Assembly (NCBI GenBank): GCA_041576235.1
Contig: JBFGLJ010000043.1
Span: forward strand, 1-17,545
DNA from: JABDII01 sp041576235
Lineage (GTDB): Bacteria; Gemmatimonadota; Gemmatimonadetes; Gemmatimonadales; GWC2-71-9
Length of the DNA: 17,545 nucleotides
Reading direction: 5' to 3'
Shown here: positions 1 to 5,941 of the stretch, in pieces
How the letters are laid out: each line of letters begins with the position of its first letter
How positions within the stretch are numbered: position 1 is the stretch's first letter
Position numbers and translations under genes: made by a program
The notes under the pieces: generated by a model
The model's input: only the letters and a program-made list of their open reading frames with translations
Told to the model about the DNA's origin: nothing
Database searches by the model: none

Positions 1-1421
1 ATCAGGTTGTGGTGGTCGTGGGCCACGGTGCCGGCGATGGCGCCGCGCTCGAGGCCCATGCCGGTGACGAAGCCGAGCCCGGTGGTGCCGGCGCGGCCGT
101 GGCGCTCGATGACGGCCATCTTCAAGAGATCGCGGCCGGGATCGGCAACGGCCAGCCCGTTGGCGGTGCTGACCTCCATGGCGAGGCTCCGGGTCACGAT
201 CTGGTCCGGGACGACGCCGATGACCCGCGCGGTCGTGCCGGCCGCCGGGATATCGAGGCTCACCCGGTCCCACTTCACGTGCACCGTGTTGGCCGGCGGG
301 GTGCGGGTCGCAGACGTCGCCTTCCCTCTCCCACCGGCGCCGTCGACCATGGCCCCGTCCTCGGCCACAAGCGTCCCGCCCACGTACACCATGGCCGCGC
401 GGGGCGACTCGAGATCGGCGAACACCATCAGGTCGGCTCGGCGCCCCGGGGTGACGGCACCGCGATCGTCGAGCCGGAAGTGCTCCGCCGGGTTGAGCGT
501 CGCCATGCGGATGGCGGTGAGCGGCGGCACCCCGGCCGCGATGGCCATCCGCACCATGTGATCGATGGAGCCGCCCGCATCATCGAGCAGGTCCGACGGC
601 TGGCGGTCGTCGGTCGCGAGGCAGAGGTGCCGCTCGTTCTCCTGGGTCACCAACGGCAAGAGGGCCTCGAGGTTCCGGGCGTTGGTGGCCTCGCGCAGGT
701 AGAGCGTCATCCCGAGCCGCAGCTTCTCCCGGGCCTCCTCGACGGTGGTGCATTCGTGGTCCGACGTGATGCCTGCGGCGACGTACGCGCAGAGCTCCTT
801 GCCGGTGAGCCCCGGGCAGTGGCCATCGATCACCCGGTCCTGGAACGCCGCGATCTTGGCGAGCACGCCTTCGTCTCCGAACACCACGCCCGGGAAGTTC
901 ATGACTTCGGCCAGGCCGAGCACCGCGGGCTCGTCCTTGAGCCGGGCCAGGTCCTCGGCCGTGAGCGTGGCCCCGGACGTCTCCATGTGGGTGGCCGGCA
1001 CGCAGGACGAGGCGTTGACGAACATGGTGAAGGGCGCGTCCCGCGCGTCGTCCAGCATGAATCGGATGCCGTCGAGGCCCATCACGTTGGCGATCTCGTG
1101 GGGATCCGTGACCACGGTGGTGACGCCGTGCGGCACGATGGCGCGGGCGAATTCGCTGGGCGGCACCATGGCGCTCTCCACATGCACGTGGGCGTCGATC
1201 AGGCCGGGGCAGACGAACCGGCCGTCCAGATCGACCGTGGTGTTGGCCCGATAGTCCAGGCCGTGGCCCACGCCCACGATATGCGCCCCCGCGATGGCGA
1301 TGTCGGCGGGATGGACCTCGCCCGACACCACATTCACCAGCTGGGCGTTGGTCAAGAGCAGGTCGACCGGTCCATCGCCGCGGGCCCGCGCGATGCGGGT
1401 GGCCAGAGTGGCGTTGCTCAC
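1..1421 (-). CDS. ade: Adenine deaminase, 3'-truncated by window edge
   Basis: Hydrolyses adenine to hypoxanthine and ammonia in purine salvage; cytoplasmic amidohydrolase-superfamily metalloenzyme. About 473 codons are visible, read in reverse from GTG at 1421; the window edge removes roughly the last 100 residues of a family usually near 580-600. Visible motifs are PGLIDAHVHVES with metal ligands H78/H80, TDPHE at 105-109, H201 in DGHCPGL, SDHE at 220-223, ATDD near 269, and the NPAEHF...PGRRADL segment. The last visible residues, AHDHHNL, match the conserved C-terminal domain motif. The GTG start is well fixed: an in-frame TAG lies at 1458-1460, no ATG intervenes, and a GGAG sits about 5 nt upstream. 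It is divergent from the small plus-strand gene at 1666. The domain order and motifs make this assignment secure; other amidohydrolases such as dihydroorotase lack this C-terminal module. Confidence 0.95.
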   Translation of the reverse strand, partial: MSNATLATRIARARGDGPVDLLLTNAQLVNVVSGEVHPADIAIAGAHIVGVGHGLDYRANTTVDLDGRFVCPGLIDAHVHVESAMVPPSEFARAIVPHGVTTVVTDPHEIANVMGLDGIRFMLDDARDAPFTMFVNASSCVPATHMETSGATLTAEDLARLKDEPAVLGLAEVMNFPGVVFGDEGVLAKIAAFQDRVIDGHCPGLTGKELCAYVAAGITSDHECTTVEEAREKLRLGMTLYLREATNARNLEALLPLVTQENERHLCLATDDRQPSDLLDDAGGSIDHMVRMAIAAGVPPLTAIRMATLNPAEHFRLDDRGAVTPGRRADLMVFADLESPRAAMVYVGGTLVAEDGAMVDGAGGRGKATSATRTPPANTVHVKWDRVSLDIPAAGTTARVIGVVPDQIVTRSLAMEVSTANGLAVADPGRDLLKMAVIERHGRAGTTGLGFVTGMGLERGAIAGTVAHDHHNL

Positions 1422-1609
1422 GGGGTCTCCGGAGAGTCGTGGGTGACGTGGTATTCCCTACAACCTACACCGCCTCCCTTTCCACCGCCCCGTCGCCGGT
1501 CGTCAGTCATCGGTCCTGCCGGGTGGCAGACGCACCACTCGATGTGGAGAACCGACACTCGTCAGGCATGAGTCCTCAGGGTACATTGGCGGTTCGATCT
1601 CGCCGTCGA
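1422..1609. other. Divergent intergenic spacer between ade and 1666 gene
   Basis: No convincing gene. It must hold the ade promoter, but I could not identify a clear -35/-10 pair. Parts of it (around 1493-1515 and 1555-1580) already show GACT/AGTC words at 7-nt spacing, weaker than in the tract that follows. Confidence 0.4.
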
Positions 1610-1686
1610 AGGACCGCGGACCGCCGGCCGGCGACTGATGACTGAAGACTCGGGACTCCCCACTCATGACTCCAGACTCCCTCCCG
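1610..1686. repeat. GACT heptamer tract A (11 units)
   Basis: Eleven consecutive 7-nt units in one phase. The clearest are GCGACTG (1631), ATGACTG (1638), AAGACTC (1645), GGGACTC (1652), ATGACTC (1666) and CAGACTC (1673); the first three are GGACCG-type variants. The consensus is NNGACTS. The tract runs over the ATG at 1666 and into the first seven codons of the downstream gene. The same periodic unit recurs at 2011-2123, 5619-5686, 8551-8684 and 9257-9420, with a weak trace near 4505-4546. Confidence 0.85.
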
Positions 1687-2028
1687 CCCGAAACCAGCGC
1701 CACCGAGAGTCCCCTCTCCGGCCCGCCGTTCGACGCCGAGTTCTTCACGACCGTCTTGGCCGAGCGGGTGAGTGCCGTGTGCGCCACCGACCCCGGGGCC
1801 ACCTCGGTGGTGCTGGTGCATCTGGCCGACGGCACGGTGCTCGACGTGTGCCACATCGAGCAGCTCCTGCCGCGGTGGATGGCGGCGATGGTGTTCCGAG
1901 AGACGGGAGACGACGACGAGATGGATCTGGTGCTTGTGCCCTACGCGCTGGTCACCCGCGTCACGATCTCGCTCCGGCCCGCGGCCCAGCGGCCGATTGG
2001 ATTCCGGGCGGTGAGGCGGGAGACATGA
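1666..2028 (+). CDS. Small unrecognised protein, 120 aa
   Basis: I do not recognise a family. The central part (about residues 35-105) has strongly G/C-biased third positions and reads like a real fold: a strand-rich VVLVHLADGTVLDV segment, an IEQLLPRWMAAMVF helix, an acidic GDDDEMDLV turn, then a VLVPYALVTRVTISL strand pair. No signal peptide or membrane helix is visible. An in-frame TGA at 1639-1641 limits upstream extension. ATG 1666 is the only good start, but it has no Shine-Dalgarno sequence and lies inside heptamer tract A, so the first residues (MTPDSLPP) are repeat-encoded. The last codons and the TGA lie inside tract B. It is convergent with the kinase gene ending at 2124. The reading frame is probably real; function is unknown. 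Confidence 0.7.
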   Translation: MTPDSLPPETSATESPLSGPPFDAEFFTTVLAERVSAVCATDPGATSVVLVHLADGTVLDVCHIEQLLPRWMAAMVFRETGDDDEMDLVLVPYALVTRVTISLRPAAQRPIGFRAVRRET

Positions 2029-2123
2029 GATGGGAGACGTGAGACGTGAGTCCACGGTCCTCGGACTTCGGTCTTCCGCAGTGAGACGTCGGTCTTCAGT
2101 CTCGCGTCCTGACGACTGACGAC
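2011..2123. repeat. GACT heptamer tract B (16 in-phase units)
   Basis: The most regular tract in the window: 16 consecutive 7-nt units from 2011 to 2122 without an indel, e.g. GGGAGAC (2018), ATGAGAT (2025), GGGAGAC (2032), GTGAGAC (2039), GTGAGTC (2046), GTGAGAC (2081), GTCGGTC (2088), TTCAGTC (2095), and two identical CTGACGA units (2109, 2116). The consensus is the reverse complement of tract A's. It contains the stop codon of the upstream plus-strand gene (2026-2028) and ends one base before the complement of the kinase stop codon at 2124. No separate terminator hairpin is visible between the two convergent genes. Confidence 0.88.
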
Positions 2124-4442
2124 TCAAATGCGCTCGAGCAGGGCCTGAAACCGAGAGTCATCGCGCAACGGGTCGAGATCCGGGTCCTGCTCCATCCACT
2201 TCCGATAGCCGAATCCATTGCCCACCGCCTGCTCGAGGCACTGGAGCGCGTCGTCGTGCTTGCCGAGTTGGGTATACACGCAGGCCACGTTGTAGAGCAC
2301 CCCCACATCGGTGGGATCGATGGCGATGGCGCGGCGGGTCCAGGCCTCGGCCTTGGCCGCGTTGCCCATCGTCGCCAGGGTCCCCGCCCCCAGATAGAGT
2401 GCCCGTGCGTCGTCGGGGTTCAGCTCCAGGTGTTTCTCCGTGACCTCGAGGGTGCGCTTGAGCGCCGCGGCGTGCTCGTCGGTGTGGCCCAGCGCCGAGT
2501 GCATGATCTCGACGAAATACGCCGCCTGGTAGTCTTCCGGCCGGATCTCGGCGGCGCGCTGGAACATCTCGAGGGCCTTCTCCTTCTTCCCCTGCGAGAA
2601 ACAGGTTCGTCCGTAGAAGTAGTACCCCTCATACAGCTTGGGATCGAGCTCGATCGCGATTTGGAATTCCCGCTCGGCCTCGTCGAAGGCCCCGCGGAGC
2701 GACACGGCGAGCCCGCGGGCGGCGTGGGCGTCGGCCAGCTGCGGGTCCAGGTCCAGTGCCTTCTGGCTGGCGGCGTCGGCCTGCTCGAGGTTCTCCTCGC
2801 TCGCGTCCCAGTACATGTAGAGGAATGAGCAGCAGTCGGCGAGCCCGGCGTAGGCCCTGGCGTAATCGGCGTCGATCTCGATGGCGCGGCCGAACATCTG
2901 CCGGGCATACTCCAACCCCGATTTCCTGAACTGGTGGAAGAACTGCCGGCCCCGGAGGTAGGACTCGTAGGCCTGCACATCGGCCCGGGGGACGGCTTTC
3001 TCGATGGCCTTCTTCTCGTCCTCGCTCAGGACCACCTTGAGGGCCTGGACGATGCTGTCGGCGATGTCATCCTGGATGGCGAAGATGTCTTCTATTTCGC
3101 GGTCGTACCGGTCCGACCAAAGCTGGTAGCCATCGGCGGCGTTGACCAACTGGGCGGTGATGCGGAGCCGGTTGCCCGCCTTGCGTACCCCGCCCTCCAG
3201 AACGGATGAGACGCCGAGTTTCTCGCCGACCTCGCGAACGTCCAGGTGCTTGCCCTTGAGCGCGAACGAGGAACTTCGTGACGCGACCTGCAGCCCTGCC
3301 AGTTTGGACAGCGCGTTGATGAGCTCTTCGGTGATCCCGTCGGAGAAGTATTCGTTCTCGGGGTCGGCGCTCATGTTGGCGAACGGCAGCACCGCCATCG
3401 ACGTGGGCGCAGACGCCTTGGGCTGTCCCGCGGCCCGCCCCGCCCCTCCCTGCACCGGTTTCCGGCCGGCGGCGTCGAGCTGGGCCAGGAGTTCATCGGC
3501 GCTCGCCCATCGCGCGCCGGGATCCTTCTCGAGACAGCGCATGACGATGCGGGCGAGCACGGGCGAGGTGCCGGCCCGGTGCGCGGTGACCTGCGCCGGC
3601 TTCTGGGTGACCTGCGCCGCAAGCACTTTTTGTGGTGATTCCGCGACGAAAGGCGGCCGCCCGGCCAGCAGTTCGTAGGTCAGCACCCCCAGCGCGTAGA
3701 TGTCGGCCCGGCTGTCGATGTTGGGATCGCCGGCGGCCTGTTCGGGCGCCATGTAGGTCGGGGTGCCGATCGAGACCCCAACGGTGGTGAGTTGCTCGCC
3801 CGCGGCCGCGTCGCTCACCGCCTTGGCCACCCCGAAGTCCATCACCAGCGCGTGCCGGCCGGTGAGCATCACGTTGTCCGGCTTGATATCCCGGTGCACC
3901 ACGTCGTTGGTGTGAGCGTAGGCCAGGGCGTCGGCCACCTCGCGCACGATTTGGATGGCATCGGGAATGGGCAGCTGGCCCTCGCGTATCAGCCTGGCGC
4001 GGAGGGACTCGCCTTCCGCGAAGGGCATCACGTAATAGAGAAAGCCCTGGGCCTCGCCCGAATCGTAGAGCGGCAGGATATGAGGATGGTGAAGCCGGGC
4101 GGCGATCTGGATCTCGCGCAGGAAGCGCTCGGCGCCCAACGCGGCGGCCAGCTCGGGGCGGAAGACCTTGACGGCCACCTGGCGGGCGTGCTTCAAATCC
4201 TTGGCCAGGAAGACGGTGGCCATGCCTCCCGCGCCGAGCTTGCGCTCGATGGCATATCGGCTGGCCACAGCCGTGGTGAATCGCTGTTGGAGGGTGGCCT
4301 CATCCATGGCCCCAGCCCCGGGACCGGTCGGCAGGGTGCCGGTGGGATCGGGGGGTGTGGCCGTGCCACAGTGGGAGCAGAAATGCGCCGCCTGGGCTAG
4401 GGCGGCGCTACAGGACGGGCAGGTACGGGTCGCTTGAGTCAT
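2124..4442 (-). CDS. Zinc-ribbon Ser/Thr kinase with TolB-like and TPR domains
   Basis: Predicted Hanks-type protein kinase, 772 aa. It starts with a zinc ribbon (C8-x2-C11...C22-x2-C25), then a kinase domain at about 60-325: GAGGMATVF loop (70-78), VAVK with K92, HRDIKPDN (D185), DFG (202-204), GTPTYMAPE. A TolB/FlgO-like domain begins at MAVLPF (349-354) and runs to about 475; it is the module with the FSDGITEELINALSKL signature often seen after kinase or adenylate cyclase domains. TPR-type helices fill about 490-770. No membrane helix is visible, so the protein is probably cytoplasmic. I chose ATG 4442 over TTG 4451 because a -35/-10 pair at 4454-4483 puts transcription start only a few bases upstream of 4442; neither start has a Shine-Dalgarno. 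The kinase domain is a close paralog of the one at 5942-8329. Substrates are unknown. Confidence 0.92.
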   Translation of the reverse strand: MTQATRTCPSCSAALAQAAHFCSHCGTATPPDPTGTLPTGPGAGAMDEATLQQRFTTAVASRYAIERKLGAGGMATVFLAKDLKHARQVAVKVFRPELAAALGAERFLREIQIAARLHHPHILPLYDSGEAQGFLYYVMPFAEGESLRARLIREGQLPIPDAIQIVREVADALAYAHTNDVVHRDIKPDNVMLTGRHALVMDFGVAKAVSDAAAGEQLTTVGVSIGTPTYMAPEQAAGDPNIDSRADIYALGVLTYELLAGRPPFVAESPQKVLAAQVTQKPAQVTAHRAGTSPVLARIVMRCLEKDPGARWASADELLAQLDAAGRKPVQGGAGRAAGQPKASAPTSMAVLPFANMSADPENEYFSDGITEELINALSKLAGLQVASRSSSFALKGKHLDVREVGEKLGVSSVLEGGVRKAGNRLRITAQLVNAADGYQLWSDRYDREIEDIFAIQDDIADSIVQALKVVLSEDEKKAIEKAVPRADVQAYESYLRGRQFFHQFRKSGLEYARQMFGRAIEIDADYARAYAGLADCCSFLYMYWDASEENLEQADAASQKALDLDPQLADAHAARGLAVSLRGAFDEAEREFQIAIELDPKLYEGYYFYGRTCFSQGKKEKALEMFQRAAEIRPEDYQAAYFVEIMHSALGHTDEHAAALKRTLEVTEKHLELNPDDARALYLGAGTLATMGNAAKAEAWTRRAIAIDPTDVGVLYNVACVYTQLGKHDDALQCLEQAVGNGFGYRKWMEQDPDLDPLRDDSRFQALLERI

Positions 4443-4453
4443 AGGGGACAATG

Positions 4454-4483
4454 AGAATAGCGCCGACCCGGACGGGCTGGCAA
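4454..4483 (-). promoter_or_regulatory. Putative sigma70-type promoter of kinase 1
   Basis: On the minus strand, TTGCCA (4478-4483; 5 of 6 to TTGACA) is followed after 18 nt by TATTCT (4454-4459; 4 of 6 to TATAAT). Transcription would begin near 4447, about five bases before ATG 4442, giving an almost leaderless mRNA. That fits the absence of a Shine-Dalgarno. Consensus matching by eye only. Confidence 0.45.
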
Positions 4484-4504
4484 GTTGCGGCGCCAGTCCC
4501 CTCG

Positions 4505-4546
4505 GACCCTGGAGGCCGGAGAGGGGAGTCCCTGATCTTCAGTCCT
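4505..4546. repeat. Weak GACT heptamer trace
   Basis: In the 146-nt spacer between the lipoprotein gene and kinase 1, the minus strand reads AGGACTG, AAGATCA, GGGACTC, CCCTCTC at 7-nt spacing. It is shorter and more decayed than the main tracts and could be partly chance. Confidence 0.4.
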
Positions 4547-4588
4547 GCAGGCTGGCATTGGAGCGTCGACCCGCCTGCACGCCGCGAG

Positions 4589-5365
4589 CTACGCCCCCGG
4601 CGCAAACTCGGAAAACACGAACCGATAGGCCTGCTGTTGCGCGTTGTACTCGGCCTGGAAGGCCCGAGGATATGCCCGGTCCATCCCGGGGATAGAGGGG
4701 ATTGGGAGATCGAACGAGCGCTCTTCCGACAGCAGGGCGCGCGTGACCATGGGTTCGATGAAGATCGGCTTCCCGTGGTAGTAGCCGAGGACCATGGTGC
4801 CGCGAAACAGGTCGGTGCTCTCCAACTCGGAGGTCAACAGGGAGTGCATGCCCATTTCCTGAACACAGAGGCCAATGAGGGTGCTCCCGCCAGCCATCTC
4901 GGGTGGCAATGTCACGTCGGGCAGACTGTAACCAGCTGGCATCACCGACGGCTTGGTCTCATCGGCGCAATCAATGGCCATCCGCTCCGCCCGTGGAATC
5001 GTATAGAAATGGAAGTCGAAGTGCGGCGTCAGGTATGGGCCGGGTGGGTGTCCATGCGGCTCCCAGAACACCGTGACTTCGGTAAGCCCACTCTGCTGTT
5101 GCGCCGACTCGGGCATGCGCAACGTGGCGGCCTGGACCGGCGGCCAGGCCAGTGGCATGTCGTCCGGTGCATTCGCGATGCTGGCCATCGGGACGGTCGC
5201 GCCGACCGCGAGAACGGTCTCCCCCTGCATTTGGGCCCAGGTACAGAGCTCTGCCTGGTGGACATTGGCGCATTCGCCCGTCACCTCGACAACCGGGACG
5301 TCCTGGGCACATGCAGACAGGACGATGGCACCCAGCAGACCATTGGTGAGGGAGTATCGGGGCAT
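4589..5365 (-). CDS. Secreted lipoprotein, DUF5602/TTHB210-like
   Basis: 258-aa exported protein. The N-terminus is a short lipoprotein signal peptide ending in lipobox LSAC with C19 as the predicted lipidated residue. The mature part carries FWEPHGHPPG (H104, H106) followed by PHFDFHFY (114-121), a His/Asp-rich signature I associate with the DUF5602 / TTHB210-like family; that assignment is from memory of the motif. It may bind metal, but no enzymatic activity is established. The start at ATG 5365 is strongly supported by an AGGAGG six nt upstream; a longer frame upstream lacks this and would bury the signal peptide. It lies between two paralogous kinase genes on the same strand, with a 576-nt spacer upstream and 146 nt downstream, so it probably has its own promoter. 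The confidence covers the gene and its lipoprotein nature; the family name is less sure. Confidence 0.85.
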   Translation of the reverse strand: MPRYSLTNGLLGAIVLSACAQDVPVVEVTGECANVHQAELCTWAQMQGETVLAVGATVPMASIANAPDDMPLAWPPVQAATLRMPESAQQQSGLTEVTVFWEPHGHPPGPYLTPHFDFHFYTIPRAERMAIDCADETKPSVMPAGYSLPDVTLPPEMAGGSTLIGLCVQEMGMHSLLTSELESTDLFRGTMVLGYYHGKPIFIEPMVTRALLSEERSFDLPIPSIPGMDRAYPRAFQAEYNAQQQAYRFVFSEFAPGA

Positions 5366-5462
5366 GGCGTTCCTCCTGAAACAGCCGCGGTAACCACGAG
5401 CGAGATGAGACCTCACTGCCACTCGCTGTGTTCCTTAGCCTTTTACACTGCGGGCAGGTCGG

Positions 5463-5490
5463 TTGATAATTTATGCGTTGCGATGGACAA
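5463..5490 (-). promoter_or_regulatory. Possible promoter of the lipoprotein gene
   Basis: Minus strand TTGTCC (5485-5490), 16-nt spacer, TATCAA (5463-5468), within the only AT-rich patch upstream of the lipoprotein start. Both hexamers match consensus at 4 of 6 positions. It would leave a leader of about 90 nt before the AGGAGG site. Weak evidence. Confidence 0.25.
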
Positions 5491-5560
5491 GGCAACATGG
5501 CCCCGAGGAAGCGGCCGGGCGCCCGCTCTTGCGGCAGGCGGCCACGAGCCTGTGCCAGGG

Positions 5561-5587
5561 AGGTCCCTCGCTCCGCTCGGAATGACA
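5561..5587. repeat. Dispersed GGTCCCTCGCT...CGGAATGAC repeat
   Basis: A 27-nt segment reading, on the minus strand, TGTCATTCCGAGCGGAGC followed by GAGGGACC. Very similar sequences recur between genes in many unrelated environmental bacteria, and spurious translations of them (such as VIPSGARDL, visible here on the minus strand) are common in databases. It has imperfect dyad symmetry, like REP-type elements. Recognition is from memory. Confidence 0.55.
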
Positions 5588-5618
5588 GTGGGCCGATGGG
5601 GGACAAGGGGTTCTGGGG

Positions 5619-5686
5619 AGTCAGTCCGTGAAGGACAGCCGACCGCGGACTCGAGACTCATGTCTGCCGCCTCGAGTCTCTCTCCC
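5619..5686. repeat. GACT heptamer tract C with dyad
   Basis: Heptamer-family tract opening with AGTCCGTGAAGGAC (5622-5635), then CGGACTC, GAGACTC, ATGTCTG, CCGCCTC, GAGTCTC at 7-nt spacing. An 8-bp inverted repeat, GACTCGAG (5648-5655) and CTCGAGTC (5671-5678), spans a 15-nt loop. Positions 5621-5651 align with 9307-9337 at 28 of 31 bases. It directly abuts the tRNA-Arg fragment at 5687. Confidence 0.8.
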
Positions 5687-5765
5687 CATGCCCCCGGCGT
5701 GACTCGAGCCGGAGGCTGAGCAAGCGCTTCGCGCGCCGCTCCACACGCGACCAACAGCTTAGGAA
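5687..5765 (-). pseudogene. tRNA-Arg(CCU) 3'-half fragment with 35-nt insert
   Basis: Two blocks match the intact tRNA-Arg at 9422-9495 in the same orientation. Positions 5687-5707 equal 9420-9440 at all 21 bases (acceptor 3' strand and T-stem). Positions 5743-5765 match 9441-9463 at 21 of 23 (T-stem, variable loop, anticodon stem 3' side, loop TTCCTAA). The blocks are adjacent in the intact gene but here are separated by 35 nt (5708-5742) inserted in the T-loop. The D-arm and 5' acceptor are absent, so it cannot make a tRNA. The homology breaks at the start of the anticodon loop. It could be a displaced attachment-site fragment or the remnant of a duplicated tRNA gene. Confidence 0.8.
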
Positions 5766-5769
5766 TGAG

Positions 5770-5783
5770 GGAAGTCGACTTCC
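5770..5783. promoter_or_regulatory. 14-bp perfect palindrome
   Basis: GGAAGTCGACTTCC is a perfect 14-bp palindrome, starting five bases past the tRNA fragment. It could be a binding site for a dimeric protein or part of an old recombination site. No regulator can be tied to it. Confidence 0.35.
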
Positions 5784-5806
5784 GGGGAGTGCTGCGGAGT
5801 GGCCTC

Positions 5807-5830
5807 AAGTTGCTGTGAGTTAGGCAACTT
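5807..5830. other. Hairpin, 7-bp stem and 10-nt loop
   Basis: AAGTTGC (5807-5813) and GCAACTT (5824-5830) form a perfect 7-bp stem around a 10-nt loop, about 110 nt downstream of the kinase 2 stop codon. The stem is only moderately GC-rich and no T-run follows on the minus strand, so it is a poor terminator candidate. Confidence 0.4.
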
Positions 5831-5889
5831 TCGTCAGGGGTCTCACGTGCTTTGTGAGGTCCTGTGTCGATGAGTTGGCGGGAGTGTAG

Positions 5890-5916
5890 GGCACAATTGG
5901 GGTACAATTGGGGCAC
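5890..5916. repeat. 11-bp tandem repeat, 2.5 copies
   Basis: GGCACAATTGG (5890-5900) is followed directly by GGTACAATTGG (5901-5911) and a partial GGCAC (5912-5916). Each full copy contains the palindrome CAATTG. Repeats at 11-bp spacing put identical sites on nearly the same DNA face, as in protein-binding arrays, but no partner is evident. Confidence 0.55.
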
Positions 5917-5925
5917 GCCCTCACC

Positions 5926-5939
5926 GCTCCAACCGGAGC
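5926..5939 (-). terminator. Small hairpin after kinase 2 stop
   Basis: On the minus strand, GCTCC-GGTT-GGAGC lies 2 nt after the TGA at 5942-5944. The 5-bp stem with a 4-nt loop has no following T-run, so it is at best a weak terminator or an mRNA 3'-end structure. Confidence 0.25.
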
Positions 5940-5941
5940 AC

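Noticed and set aside
9..1571. Long open frame on the plus strand, over 500 codons
   Set aside because: It is the antisense of adenine deaminase. The translation is His/Gly/Arg-rich without a fold, while the minus strand shows all family motifs.
4451..5719. 422-codon plus-strand open frame over the lipoprotein gene
   Set aside because: Antisense shadow; it runs through the lipoprotein gene, the dispersed repeat and a heptamer tract, and has no recognisable domain.
5926..5939. Strong intrinsic terminator for kinase 2
   Set aside because: The stem is only 5 bp and no T-run follows on the minus strand; kept only as a weak hairpin.
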